From assembly GCA_037389465.1 (NCBI GenBank), contig JAZARR010000212.1, positions 6,148,501 to 6,212,500 of the forward strand: a stretch of DNA of 64,000 bases, written 5' to 3'. Position 1 is the first letter of the stretch; each line of letters begins with the position of its first letter. This document shows positions 45,375 through 58,468 of the stretch, in pieces. A program made the position numbers and the translations under genes. The notes under the pieces are model-generated. The model did not search any database. It had not been told where the DNA came from and was given only the letters and a program-made list of their open reading frames with translations. The DNA is from Baylisascaris procyonis. Its lineage: Eukaryota; Nematoda; Chromadorea; Rhabditida; Ascarididae.

Positions 45375-46516
45375 AAGCGTTTAAATATCTTGTCAGATCA
45401 CCTAGAATGTTCCTCTACTTGTTTTTTTTTTTTTTTTTTTTTTGAGCAGAATGGCTGAAATAATAAAAGGCCGACAGAATCAATAAAATACATCTACAAT
45501 GCTCATTCTTGCACAGGATTGCGCCTGATGTTAATGCATAAAATGCGGGTAGATTACATTGTTGCGATGAAAGCTTCAAAGCTCATTTGAATTAGGCTCC
45601 CATATAGGCATTATTGACGGGTTTACTGCATTTCTGCATAAAATTTTCAACGTGACAGTTGTATGAATTTGGACGAAAGTGTAACTGGATTTTCGAAATG
45701 AATAGTCCTATAAGGCGGTCGAGGTTGAAATGCAAGGCTGTTTGCAGTTCTGAATGGAAAAAGTTTTGCTTTTAAAAATTTCAGCAAGGAAAGAAGACAT
45801 CGGAACGTCCATTAACGTGCGAAAGTTCTCTTCCGATTTGGGTGTGGCGATCTCTCAGGAGTCAAAATTAGATTACGAAGAAGTGAGTTTGTTGATCCGA
45901 ATGGCTCTCAGTCTATAAGTCAGGTGTCAATTAGGGGATGAGGTTGGCAATTTTTTGTTAAAACAACGAGCACTGAACCAAAAATGAAAAGAACGGGGAG
46001 TAGCGGCAACTCGAACCCCAATTATCCTCTGCCAGGGAGAGGAGCTTTAGGGGTTGTGCTACCTCCTTGCCGGCTTTTGTTTTGGAGAAGGTACTGTGGA
46101 AGAATCGATGAGGGTATTAATCAAATAAACACCGGTATAAAATCTGTTCACCACATACGACGAGTGCATGGGCTGACAGCCCAAGTTTAACAGCATTTTT
46201 AAAAGAGGATAGCTAAAGCACAGTGCACATTTAGGAAGTAAACTGGCAAAGGAAGGAGCAGAATGGAGATGCGGAAGCGGTATAAGCATACTGGTGATGG
46301 GCAAACGAATGATGTATAGTGACGACTGTTGGGAGCGTATAGGGGAGTTATGCAGCCGGCTGCCTTGTGTTTGCGTGCCGTGCACCACTGCAACGTGTCC
46401 GTTGTCGCGCATTTTCATTGACATGCGTACAGCGCGCTATCTCGGTGACACGTCCGGTCCTCTGTCCTCTCATTTCGGTTGTTCGCGTCTCCACCTCGTC
46501 GTCGTACACTGCTAAA
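45375..46516. other. Spacer and probable 5' region of the CALML4-like gene
   Basis: The left part has a long T run (45421-45443), AATAAA motifs and an exon-like stretch at 45784-45882 (see findings). The tRNA-like fold is at 45997-46066. The right part, about 46310-46516, is markedly richer in GC and CG dinucleotides than its surroundings. It runs straight into the proposed start codon at 46517, so it is the best candidate for promoter plus 5' leader. No named element was recognised. Confidence 0.5.
45997..46066 (-). other. tRNA-like fold (degenerate tRNA or tRNA-derived SINE head)
   Basis: Read on the minus strand, 70 nt can take a cloverleaf-like layout. A 5-bp anticodon-type stem CCTCT/AGAGG encloses a 7-nt loop. 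A B-box-like GGGGTTCGAGT follows, then CTACTCC, which nearly pairs with GGAGGTA at the 5' end. Defects: the loop has C where a tRNA has T33, the T stem is mispaired, and the acceptor stem needs a bulge. So a functional tRNA is unlikely; a pseudogene or SINE head is the best reading. Confidence 0.4.
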
Positions 46517-49500
46517 ATGGTTAGTTTTCTCTTTCTAAGCCGATTGATTCGTAATGCAGAATGCAAATTTATTAAAACTTGATGTGACTTTATCTCAGGT
46601 GATAATTTAAAATACTAAGAAATATTTTAACCAAGAAGTGCAATTCAGCAAGCACAACATTTTTTTCTTGCCTACCTTTCATTCTTTCGAAATGGTCACG
46701 GAAACGTCTGGAGGAGAACACTGTGCATTTCTTTAACGGCATTCGACGCAGTTATTCAGTTCGCTTCGAAATCCTCAACAAAGCGCTTTTGCACAAACAC
46801 GTTCAATGGTTATGCCTGCTTGAAGCTCTTCCTTCATTGCCAGGTTAAAGCCTTGATTAAATAGCGTTGTAATGATGGTAAACCCCTGCCTATGGAAACA
46901 GTGGGAGATTATAAAAATCACGTGCGGACATAAATGACACGGAAAGAACCTTCGACAATTATGGTTGCAGGTGAGCTAATAAGTCGGACTGTAACTCTCG
47001 TATATTAGAAAAGTGAACGCACAGAGAAGTCGGAGGGCGCTTTTCGCTAAGGATCCCAACATATTATTTGTTTCATTTGTGACGTAGAGCACCTCCTGCC
47101 AAGCTTGCAAGACGAGCCTTTTTGGAAAGGAACATAGAGTTCAACTTGAGTAGGTTACTTCCTGACAGGTTTTATGCAAATAATGGCAACCTGTAAAGTA
47201 TTGTGCTGGACTGTGTGCTCAACTTTACAACTTAAATGCGCTTTCCAAAAGAGCTGTAAAACCACTTCCAATCACAAATAGTTGAGATCTCGCCGCCATT
47301 CTGTTTACATTGCCTGGGTGTCGTGGGTGGTCTCATGGTGGTATGGCGATAAATTTCTACTGTGATTTTGAATGAAGACTCTCAAGCAAATCACCAAATT
47401 TGAAAAGCTTGGTTTATTCAAATTATGATGAATTTTGGCCCCTGCTATGTTTTGCAGCAAGCGGTTCCGATTATAAGCACTTCTAAACTGGAAGGAAGAC
47501 GTTGTAATGTTTCAAGTTCAAAGTTCAGCTTCAAAGGCTGACTTTCACCACAAAATACCTACTCTTCTACGCACTTTCAACTCTCCTCGCCCTTCAATAA
47601 AAAAATCAGCTGAGGTGGGACGGACGGGGCACATTACAGGTCGGTGACAAACATGCTTATACTTAAGGGTTAGAGACGCTAGACGTCGTATGTCCGTAAG
47701 CACTGTTCTATTCGGTCAAACAAAGAAATGTTCTCTGCACGTACCCGTAATGCGCAGACGCTTAATTCAGCTTATTTAAAATCTAGACAGGTTGCGAAAC
47801 GAAATGCCGTTATGTACTGGAGGTATATTCTGGCACCACTCGCCTGTGTCAACCTTCTTTTTAAACGGTTAATGTTGACGTCGGTTACCGAAAAAACCTT
47901 TCCCAAAGACAGATAGCCTTGCATAACAGGGATCCTCTCAATTGTTATAAAATGCTGAACATTTAAAACTCCACTTACTTCGAAATTAGGAATTAGTTAG
48001 AAATGGGGATTTATATATCGATCTCTTCTTCGCACCCACTCAATTTTTATGAACAAGGTGACGAGAGGGAAACTACAGAGTCGAACCTCAGGTTGCAAAT
48101 GTGGGCAGATGTTTTTCCTATGCTTGAGCCCGATTGTTTCTAAGCATGATCGCAAATACTCATCATAATTAACAAATGAGGACTACGTATGTTTTATCCT
48201 GTAATTGTGTTCTGTTTTTGCAGTTTTTGCAATATACACTCGGTTAATACGGACGTAGTCCTCCGAATTCGAAAGAAACGCCCTTAAAAAATGTGGGAAC
48301 GAGATGATAAATAATTGTAACTTGTTGGCTTTCTTCCTTCCCACCTTTTTCGATGAATGCGCCAGTCTTTGTTTAAGTCACGGAAATACATTCGAAATCT
48401 CATCAAGATCTTTCTTCATGTTGCTTTAAGCATTAAATATCGTTTGGGCCCAACCGGTTATCATGAGTGGAAATATGTAATGTGCTGATTGAATGGCGCG
48501 TAGCAATATCAGGTTGCTTTTCTCCACACTTAAGGAATTTCGCATAAGTTACGGTGGAAAAATAAACTAGTTGCTTTATTCTCGCATCAAATTGTTTTCC
48601 ACTCCTTCATATGATAGCCTGAAGCCTTTTCGGTGAGATTCATTTGGAAGCAATGAGAGCACAGATTGGAGCAAAATTGTTCGCATACACGCTGAAACGT
48701 TCTAAATACTGAAACGAGTTGAAATAAAACCAAGAATAGGTCTAAAATAATTCACCCTTCCCTCCACCGCCACACGCTATACCCAGAGAACGAGGTGTCC
48801 GCTCATACTATAATGACGGAGCGTGGGATGCGTGGATTTTTTCCTTGCAAGAACCCCTAAACCTAGGCAACGTAGTGGGGAGAACTGGCGCACATTTTTG
48901 GAGGCAGACAGAGAAAGGCTTCGGGATCCTGCTCCTGTACCACTTGTATTAAGAGGTGGGATTACAACTGTCTCCTAGGAGTGAAGCGACCGAAAATGTT
49001 AGGACTGTCAAGCTGAACGCGAATTAGACCACCTACTGGCTTACCAACTCTGTTGTCTCAAAAAAGTGTATTATGTCTAAGTAGGCTGAAATTAGCGTGT
49101 GCATGAATACCATAATTAAGCTTGCTTTTTTTTCAGACACAATATTTCACTCAGCAACAGATTGACGGTTAGTTTGCTGTTCCCATCTTTTTTTCAGCTA
49201 TCCAACGCGGCCTTACATTGACTTAGTTTTTACAATGAATAAAGCGATAAAGCAATAAAGGATACATACACAAAATTTGGTTCGATAAAATCAGTTGTTT
49301 CGGCGGTTAGTAACATTTGCTTCCATAGTGTAGTAATACCTAAGTTCTTACACGAAACTGCGTCAAAGACGATGAAGTGGAACCTGAACCGCACGCTGTA
49401 TAGCATGTTCATAGTAATATAAAAAATCGAGAAATTCTCTTGGCGACAATTGATAGTCAAAGAAATTGCTGTCTAAAAAAACCAATGTTATTACAAAATG

Positions 49501-50423
49501 TATTCGATGCATTGCTGATGCAAGAGGCTTTTTCCGCGCATATGGATGTTTATGCTACTTTATTGAGAATCTGCTTTGGGGTATATACTCCACTGAAGAT
49601 CTGCTATGACTTCGTTCCATAACTTTATCGATGATGTTGCTTATGGTAAGTTTTTATTGGTGGCAGTCGTGCATAATGTGTTCTCAATAATAACAATGTT
49701 TATCGGAAAATAGTCGTCACATGGGTCTTTATGAGGATGAAAACGGACCCTGCCATGCCCGAAGAATGAGTTTTCTTCGAAGTCCCATTGAATGATAAAA
49801 TTTTCGGCGATATACGTACTCTTTTTGGAGAACCTAGCAATTCGTCGTTGAATTTATACTATACAGGGTTGTTCCGATCCGCTTGAATCCCATTCTATAC
49901 ACTTGTTTCTAATAAACAGTACGAACTGTTTTTCAGAATATCGGCAATGCTTCTATTTGTATTGTCAAGACGGTGTTGCCGAAAGTGCATCGCAATTGCG
50001 TTACGTAATGCGCAGTCTCGGCTATAGCCCTACTGTACCCGAGACAGTCAAATACTTCAATGACCACAGTAAGTAATTTATTTATTGTCTTTTTTATGGT
50101 AATGAAGGAAGTACATGATAATGGCATCTCTAAGAACGCTTCGGCATGCATTGCTACACAATAGGGCACATTTACTTCCATAGTCATTTAACGTTCAATT
50201 GAAATAATTGTAAAAATTGAGTTTTTGCAAGTTGGACGAATGTTTCTATGTACGACCGACTCACTGCAACAGTCCTCAGCCAGTAATTCATATTTAACCC
50301 AAACTCAGTGAATCCTCAAAACAGATTTGCAAATGCAACTTTCGCGACATTTCACTGCCTATAGATCATATTAAGAAGAAAGAATTGGCCGGTCACTCTA
50401 CTGCACTGCACCCTTTTTGGTCG

Positions 50424-50507
<84 letters not shown>

Positions 50508-51373
50508 GACGTCGTACTCTAGTTTCAGCAGTCGTCGTAGTGGAAGTGTAAAAATAACCACAAATCCATTCGCATAGCGCTTGCCACACGCACATAAGTT
50601 TTCAAGTACGCAAATTACATGCACATCTATTTCTTTTTCTTGAACCACCACCAATCAGCAATCCTCCTCAGTTCCTGAAGTTGCATGTCTTTCTGCCTGT
50701 TTCTCTGTCTGCTGCTATGCGGTGGATTAAACCCTTATATGATTATTTGCGCAGTTTATAGGTGTTCGCTCGATCAGCTACTGACTTCATAATACGGACA
50801 GCTGGTGAAGGCGAATAAATATCCCCAAATTTTGAGCTCGAACTCTTGTTAACACCATCCATTTTGCTCACACACTGCACTACCTACATGATGAAGTGCT
50901 AGGCAGGCACCATTATCCTGCTGACTTCTGCCTTCTATGGTTGAACTGACATTCGGTCTCAAACTATTCTTTTAACGAAAATTCATGTTGTAGCTGTCCC
51001 GAACAAGACATAACTCACTCAACTGCTAGCATTTTATCATGAAAGGCAATTTTATAGCAATTTTACAGATAAAAAGGTGGACTTCGCGTCGTTTCTCGAA
51101 ATTCTTCATGCGGATAGCGAAAAAGGCGATCCAATGGTCGAAGTAATCGCTGCGTTGAGAGGTATAGATCCTAAAAATCAAGGCTGGATTACGGTGCCCG
51201 AATTTGTGAGCATTTTATCATCGGTCGGCGAAAGGATGTCACGTGAAGAAATTGACAACATTCTATTGCAACTTGATCTTAAATCTAGCAGTCGGGTCCC
51301 CTATGCCAAACTTATCCAATTCCTCTCTAGTACGCCAGTGCCTTATCATCAAAACAAGAAAGAACGATTATGA
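46517..51373 (+). CDS. Calmodulin-like protein, CALML4-type
   Basis: This is a small EF-hand-fold protein. Vertebrate CALML4 acts as a myosin light chain in brush-border adhesion complexes; the role here is unknown. Proposed exons: 46517-46519 (ATG only, donor GTTAGT), 49137-49167, 49937-50068 and 51069-51373, giving 156 residues (human 153). The product runs TQYFTQQQIDEYRQCF, LRYVMRSLGYSPT, KKVDFASFLEIL, KNQGWITVPEFVSIL, SVGERMSREEIDNILLQLD and PYAKLIQFLSS, matching CALML4 block for block (QDQINEYKECF; VAMRCLGASPT; LDFSTFLTIM; LGEKLTHKEVDD). EF-hand loops are degenerate: YCQDGVAES, FNDHNKKVD and LKSSSRV lack normal calcium ligands, and DPKNQGWITVPE is only partial. Exons 2-4 are firm. The one-codon first exon and its 2.6-kb intron are inferred from length and phase. 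Confidence 0.88.
50425..50506. repeat. (TA)n microsatellite, about 80 bp
   Basis: Uninterrupted TA repeat inside the last intron of the CALML4-like gene, flanked by GGTCGT and CGACGTCG. Ile-Tyr frames over it are artefacts. Confidence 0.97.
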
Positions 51374-54300
51374 GGTGTCAGGTTGTTAAATACTAAGAAC
51401 TTTCACGTATGGAAAAATACGAGGTGATGAAACATTTCGAATATTTTGTTTATAGACCTTGAAAGTGGTAATCGCTCTTCTAAGGCAGTGGTTTTTCTAA
51501 GTTGTCCGTTGACTTCGATTCACCTCACATGTTAAGGCTTATTTTTTTCTACATCGAAACTGACCTGAAACGTTTCATTACATCACATTTCTATATCGGA
51601 ACTCATTACATCGCATTCTGCCACAACCTGCGATCGAACGCCAAAAGGTTGGATTCGCCCACTGAACATTTCAGTTAATCCACTCCCAAAAATCGATTTT
51701 AAGAAACCATTTATATAAGGCCCAATGTATTTAATTACTGCAACTGCATTATGCAGCAGTCTCAACGCATCTTTTTCGTACCCACCTTTCCCCTCCTCTC
51801 TTCCTCCTCTTAAATTAGCTATCTGCGCCACTAATGAGTTGGTAAGGATTTCTTCAGTCCATAGAGATAAGGAAAGGGGAAAAATATGAAAAGGAGTTTA
51901 AAGTGACGTGAAGTTTAGCTGATATTAAGCCGATATGTTAAATTTCACGAGACTTGCAATACGTGTGACATCTTTACTCTGCCTACATTTGCATATTATT
52001 TCTGCAATATTTATAGCGCTTCTTCGGTATTCAAAAAGGGTAGCTTTCACTTGTTAGCCGCCTTCAGTTTTGTGGCGCGTTGTACTGTGAAGAAGTGACA
52101 CTATCACTGTGTATGTTCAGAGGAAAAAAACTTATATTAATAAAATCACTTCAATCGATGTTCGACGCTTATTTCATTGCATTGAAAGGTTGCAAATCAG
52201 ACGATTACGTGCCATCTTAAGCTGCACCTCGATGATATTTTTAACTACATTGATGAGCAGATGCATTGACAAAGTGGAAAACTTAAAGTGGAATAAGCAA
52301 GATGAAGAATGCTTTCTGTGGTTTATTTGTTGGGAAGTGATCTGAAGGCTCGCATATTCGCACAAAAACAAAGTTGGCCATGTTGGCAAATATAAATTGA
52401 AAAACTATAATTTGTTAAGTAAGCTTAGGAGCTGCGATTGCTACCTCAGTGTGTGCACATTTGACACAAATAGTCGCGATATGTTTACTGAAATATGATT
52501 TAAAAAAAAAACGTATCCTACTTGCAGCGTTGCAAGATTCTTCCTCACTCCTGTTGCCTTTCACTGCAATAAGTGGTCACTGCATTACATATTAACTGAA
52601 AAGATTCTTCATGATACAGGCCAATGAATGTTAGGTGTCAGATGATATCGATGAGTCTTCTTGAAGACGATCGTGCATAAATTATTTGACAGAATATCTA
52701 TTTGCATTCCTAATATTTCACTCAACATATCACCTGCGTGGCCATTGTTTATCTTCAACAAAACTCATCCATCTTCTCTCTGTTTTCACAATACAACCCA
52801 CTGTGCGACTGCAATAGAATATGCGCCCTTCCTTTATATATTAAGTAAAGTAATGCGATAATTATTAACTTTTGAGGAACTGAGATAATGAGCAAATAAA
52901 GGAACACAAAAAATTATTTCCTATGTTGATATAATCAATAGACACATTGCACGTAAGAAAATTTGCAAACGATGCGATGCGCCGATGAGTGGTTGATTCA
53001 CTATGTCACGGACGTTTAGATAATGAAGTAATAAAGCAGGGGAGGATATTCTTCGAAGGTTACTCGATAATCATCCTGTAAAGCGGTGAGAAATGCACCA
53101 CCCAAAAAACTGGTTTAAACTAAACTCGTTGTTAGTCAAACAAAAAATATTCAGTAGCCAATTGTCTGGCCTACATATACTCGACAGCTGCGTTCAACTG
53201 TTAGGACCGATTACGAAGTTGACTTTTTTCAACAGCTATTCATTTAGTACTTTCATTCCGAAATGTTTTCACGCAGTCGAATGCGGATAGGAGAAGAATG
53301 AGCAGGGGTGAGAGGATTGTAGGAAAAGCTTAAATATGAGCGCTACCGCTCTTTCGAGTGCTCCAATTGGCGAAGTATTCCTCAAACAGCAAACATAATG
53401 TGTTTAATAAGTGTGTTTCTGGAGCAGTCATTCGCAGTCTTTGAAGGCGATATCAAACGCAGATAGTCTCAGGGAAAATTCAGCGAATTTATTGCTGACT
53501 GAGGCAAGCCTTTGAGGGAGAGCGACAGCACGCTACCAGATTTGCATAACGGCATTCCCTAAGAGATGCAACCAACTTATGCTCTCCTCTAGAAACGTGA
53601 TGCGTGCGTTGCGTCGAGTTGATTCAAATCATTTCTTTTTTATCCGCATTTATGGTCTCCTATATACGCTCCCTATTGAATACGAAAAGTAAAATGAGAT
53701 GCTTTGCAAATGAATGGGAGCCAATGCTATGTTAATGAACTGGAATTGAGTCACTTAGTTACACCGGCAACGGAAACTCGTTAAAACGCATTTGGAATAT
53801 ACAGCACTTCAGAGGAGTTCAGAGAACGGTGGACGACATAACAGATAAACAACAAACTGTATCGCATGAACCGCAGATCGGAATGTATTTTTGCCGATCA
53901 CTAATTTCAGCTCGTACCATAAAGAATGAAAACAGTTCACTATAATCTTCAAGCGTCTTTATCAACGGGTATAGGTGAAACGATAGAGGTGAAAGTTTGA
54001 ATATCAACAATAAAAAATCACAATTAAAATCAGCAAAGCAAAAGACGCATTGTGCGGCACATAGCCAAACATCTGTTTCAAAATAAACGATCAACGTCAC
54101 TTTCATCCTCAAAAATATGACTGAATACTTACGATGCCTGATGTATGTAACGAATATCTGTCTTGCTATTCGATAGATACGCACAGACGCGCACATACAC
54201 ATGCACACTCATAAACAAACAAGGAAACAAACAAATAAACGAACATTCACTGGACAAAGGCACAGTGAGCACTTCCAACCATTTTCATCAAGACGGTTGT

Positions 54301-54378
54301 TTCGGGGATGGCAGCTATTGGGGACGTTGGGGTTTGGCGAACGCAAACGCAGCCTGTGCGTAATTAATCTCTTTGAAT
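51374..54378. other. Convergent intergenic region (CALML4-like to APRT)
   Basis: About 3 kb lie between the stop codons of a + gene and a - gene, so this should hold two 3' ends and no promoter need be invoked. Scattered short open frames show no family similarity and no good splice neighbours. I see no gene or structured repeat. Confidence 0.6.
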
Positions 54379-56765
54379 CTAATGATCCAAAGAGATAAGT
54401 GTATAAATAGGGATATGCTGTGGAAGCGCCTTTCTGGGCGAAAGATAGGCAAGCTCGACCAATGTGAACGCTTCAGCCACTTCACCGCCCGCCTTCTCGA
54501 TCAACGCGATCGCTGCGTTCAGTGTGCCACCAGTCGCCAAAAGATCATCCACCAAAAGCACCTTCGAACCTGGTTGGATTGCATCCTGTTGCACCTCCAT
54601 TACATCCTAAAACATCTGCCATAAATTCATTAACACAACAGCAGCCAAACATCAGTGACAAATTATCGTTCGCAAAATTAGCGCAGCTGAAGTAAAAGAA
54701 GAAGCTACACTTTGAATTTGCAAAAATTTCCCCTCCATCAAGGCCTAAAAACAAGCCTTTATCCAAAGAACTCATGTAGCGCGTCAATATGAAACATACG
54801 ATTATAGCTAGAAAAGAGTCCTGCAAAATGAAAAGAACCGGCTGGACGGTTTCATATTACAGGTCAGCCTTCACATCATTCTCACATGCATTTCATAAAA
54901 CAAAGCGAACGCATAAGCACCATTTCCGTTACTTTTACATGACAGTCGAGTTGTGGAAAATGGAAAACACGACTTTAGAGCAGCTGCTAATCAACGAAAA
55001 TCATGCATCAACTATGTATTGCAGCTTCATCGAAAACACGCAATCTCGAAAAACCTCTTTGATATACATGCGAATACTAAGAAAAACACATTTGTAAAAA
55101 AGAACACAATGAGAGGACGGAAGTTATGCCCCACTCGTCAGTAAACAATATCTCACCAATCGGTACTCTGTAAAATATGGCTGTTGCACTTTAGACCAGA
55201 AGCTAGCGCCGGTTACCACTTAGGTTCACTCAGTTCACTAGCTTGATTCTAAACCATCCGCTACTCATGAACATAGACTGAACTAGCTTGTAAACCGCAA
55301 AGCGGCAGCCATTCATCACCGTTGTAATTTAAGAAAATCAAACAAACTATCATCATGCGGCAAGCAAACACTAAAGTAGTAAAGGAAAATAAAGAAGCGA
55401 TGAAACATACGATTCCGTACTCTTTCGAGTACGACTGTGTGATCGTTTTGCCTGGCAGCTTCCCTTTCTTCCTTATTGGAATAAAAGGCACGTTGAGTGC
55501 GACTGCGATCTGGGGGCCGAACAGGAAGCCTGTAAAAGCGAAGACGACCGCCTGTGGTGAACTAAGCATTGAGCTGCACAAACGCTACTGAAGGAAATCT
55601 TTCTGCCAACACTTAAAACGTTTTAGAAGCTTCACACCATGTGCTTACCACATGAAAAAAGTCCATTTCATGGCCATATACACCATCCACCTGCTCCTTT
55701 TTTATAAATGCCCCCTTTGATTACAGGTCCTCCTAACCAGCAATGATTCTATTAATGGGGCACTTACAGTTGGGATTTTATGTTATACACAGATCACTGA
55801 ACCGACAAAAAAAAAAACGCTTTAAAAAGGGAATAAACTAGAAAGAATGCAACTTACCACGAGCTTCAAGACCAGCAACTGCGTCGATGGCTACTGGAAT
55901 TTCTGCACGGGCATGTTCGGCGATGGCATGACACAACTCGTCGAGCAATGCTGGATGCCGCATCAGCACCATCACATCTCTGTAACGCGACGCCTATAGA
56001 GCTGCATTCCATACTCGAATTGCAACATATACAGACAGCACTTCTCCAAATATCCCCAATCTCAAGTATAGAGGAGCAGGGTATCAACACCGAAATGTAA
56101 CTATGCTTTTTCACCTCAAAATACTAAAGACGTGCTCTACAATTAGAACATTATTTTGTCGCGTGCAGGAATGGTTTCATTGTGGTGACATCTCTCACTG
56201 ATGTCACTTGAAAAGCAGGAAAGGGTGAATCCAGCATCCTCTCCTGTTTCATGAAAATAACGGATATAATAGTGTGCTTATTTTTTAACAGATCCCGAAC
56301 ACTATGCAGATATTGAATAAAAAGATTGGTGCATACTGGACTTCTTCTTGAGCAAGCCAAAGACGATTCCCTTAACTTAACCTCAATCTCAGTGACCACA
56401 TTTTGATCAATGTTTAAAGCGATCATAGTCTAAACCAATAATGCGCCGTTGTCTAAACCAATAATCAACAAATTTCATGGCACTTTTATGTGTTTATATT
56501 TCATAAACCACTAGAATATTTATGATTCATCAATTCGAATCTAATGATGAGGAAATCAAAGAAATATATGTAAAAGCAACGCTTCTACGATCAGCTTTTC
56601 TACAAACTTTAAACACTTAAGAAATGAGTGAAAAACAACCTACACAAAATTAATGCCAGCCTTGGGGAAATCTGCGAAAAACCTCAGCTGACCCTTGACC
56701 TCCTCCTTCAGGTGCTGCAACTGCCGCTTGTTCTTCACTGCGAGACTCTCACCTTCAGTGGTCAT
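54379..56765 (-). CDS. APRT: Adenine phosphoribosyltransferase
   Basis: APRT salvages adenine with PRPP to make AMP in the cytosol. Four minus-strand exons keep phase: 56765-56644, 55979-55858, 55529-55411 and 54606-54379, coding 196 residues (human 180). The N-terminal exon starts [13 protein letters not shown] and reads [13 protein letters not shown]. Exon 2 ends [12 protein letters not shown], joining [12 protein letters not shown] in exon 3, the counterpart of human GLDSRGFLFGP. Next come [21 protein letters not shown] and, in exon 4, the PRPP-binding signature [13 protein letters not shown] at about residues 137-149. The protein ends LISLDH. Donors GTAGGT, GTAAGT and GTATGT are good, and acceptors are CAG or TTTTAG. 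The exon 3 boundaries may be off by one base. All expected motifs are intact. Confidence 0.95.
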
Positions 56766-58338
56766 CTGCAAGCAGTGAATGAACTCAGTCAATATGGTGG
56801 CATTTAGCAAAAGTCCTACCGCTCGAACGCGAAGATGGTCACCGCAGTGAAGGTATCGCCTGCTATTTCATCAATGCCTCATTTCAAACCTTCTGAGCAT
56901 ACTTTTATTACCCGATATAGGAAAACGTTTCAAAGATATGATAGGCACAACCCCCACGACAAATCGACATACGTATTTCTTGATCTGTAAATTCTCGGAA
57001 TGGGTTTGTACAAGTGGCGTAAAAGCGATTTGATGTTGTGTGAGGTAGACCAGCCCGCTATGGATCAGGCAGGAGTGGTGCACCATACAAGATAAGTCAA
57101 AGAAGGACAAGAGCATATAGACAGATTAAACGACTAGTCAGGATGTGTCGTGAGGCTAGCCTGAAGCAAAATCGAGAGCATATAAAAAGCTTGATGTGCT
57201 CATGCACACAATCCAGCATCTAGACTGGTCTTAAGGCGATCTGGATCTACGGGTGGCCGTTGGAATGCGCGAGGTGATCGGCGGCAGCATGGAGCTCGAC
57301 TGCGGGATTGTGCCGGCGATTCAAGTTATCCTAGTGTCCCTTCTTGTTTGTCACCTTATTGCATAAGCGTGATACACTGTTCGCTTCTTATACCTGTGTT
57401 GCCTTGCAAGTTACTTGACCACAGCTCGATAGAGGGTGCAGATGCTCAAGCAGGCGTGGCCGACTAGATGAGCCAAAGGGTGCTGTCCCTTACAACTGCA
57501 CTAAGGGCTTCTTAATTTCAGAACTGCCAAATCACCAGTTAAAATTTACTGGAAGGATACAGTCTTGCAGCATGGCATAATTCATAACGAAAAAATAGAA
57601 TGAATTATGAAACCCTGACAAACTTATATGGCTAGCGCGCATGCGCCATTCCAAAACTTCCATTTCCTTCACAAGGATGAAGCTGCTCAGCAGACAGGGA
57701 TGACTAATAACACTTGCCAATATCTGCCAAACGCCGTAAAGAAGACAGATGTCCTGAAATGATGCATTCAATAAATGCAGGAGTCCTGCAACGAAGCTAT
57801 GGAAATGGTAACAACTCTAGCAATCTAGCAATGGTACGAATAGCGTCTTGCAAAAATTACAGCGGGGTTAGCCCTCGAAAGAACTGCTCAAAAAGTATTG
57901 ACACCTTTATTATGAGGAGTCATGCAAACTTGTTCAATATATGGCGAAGCAAGTCACCAAATTAAATTATATCGATTCATATCTGCAGCTTGACATTAAC
58001 TTACAGTAATGGAACAGAACTTCTGCAGTATTCTCTAATGCCCCGGAAGTTGATTCCCTTGCCAGCGATCTTCTGGCTAACCGAGATTAAAAAAGTAAAA
58101 TCATCCTCACAATGGAAGCTATCTAGATGCAAAACCTGTTGTCTCATGAAGGAAATGGCCAGGAGGCAACTCCACATTTTGCGTTCTCCAGTCAGGTAAA
58201 ATCCCAGTAGCCCAAGTGTTGCTGCTTAGATAAGATGCTCTACAAGCTACCGTCTTCACCACCTCAGTCCGGTCTCCATGGCCAGTGGGGTAAATTTAAT
58301 TCAGGCCTAACGCTGCTATCCATATTTAATATTAAATT

Positions 58339-58340
<2 letters not shown>

Positions 58341-58403
<63 letters not shown>

Positions 58404-58406
58404 ATA

Positions 58407-58467
<61 letters not shown>
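58341..58467. repeat. Imperfect (TA)n microsatellite
   Basis: TA/CA dinucleotides with short interruptions (ACATATACATA and TATTATA) from 58341 to about 58467. The Tyr-Ile frames on both strands are artefacts. Confidence 0.95.
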
Positions 58468-58468
<1 letters not shown>

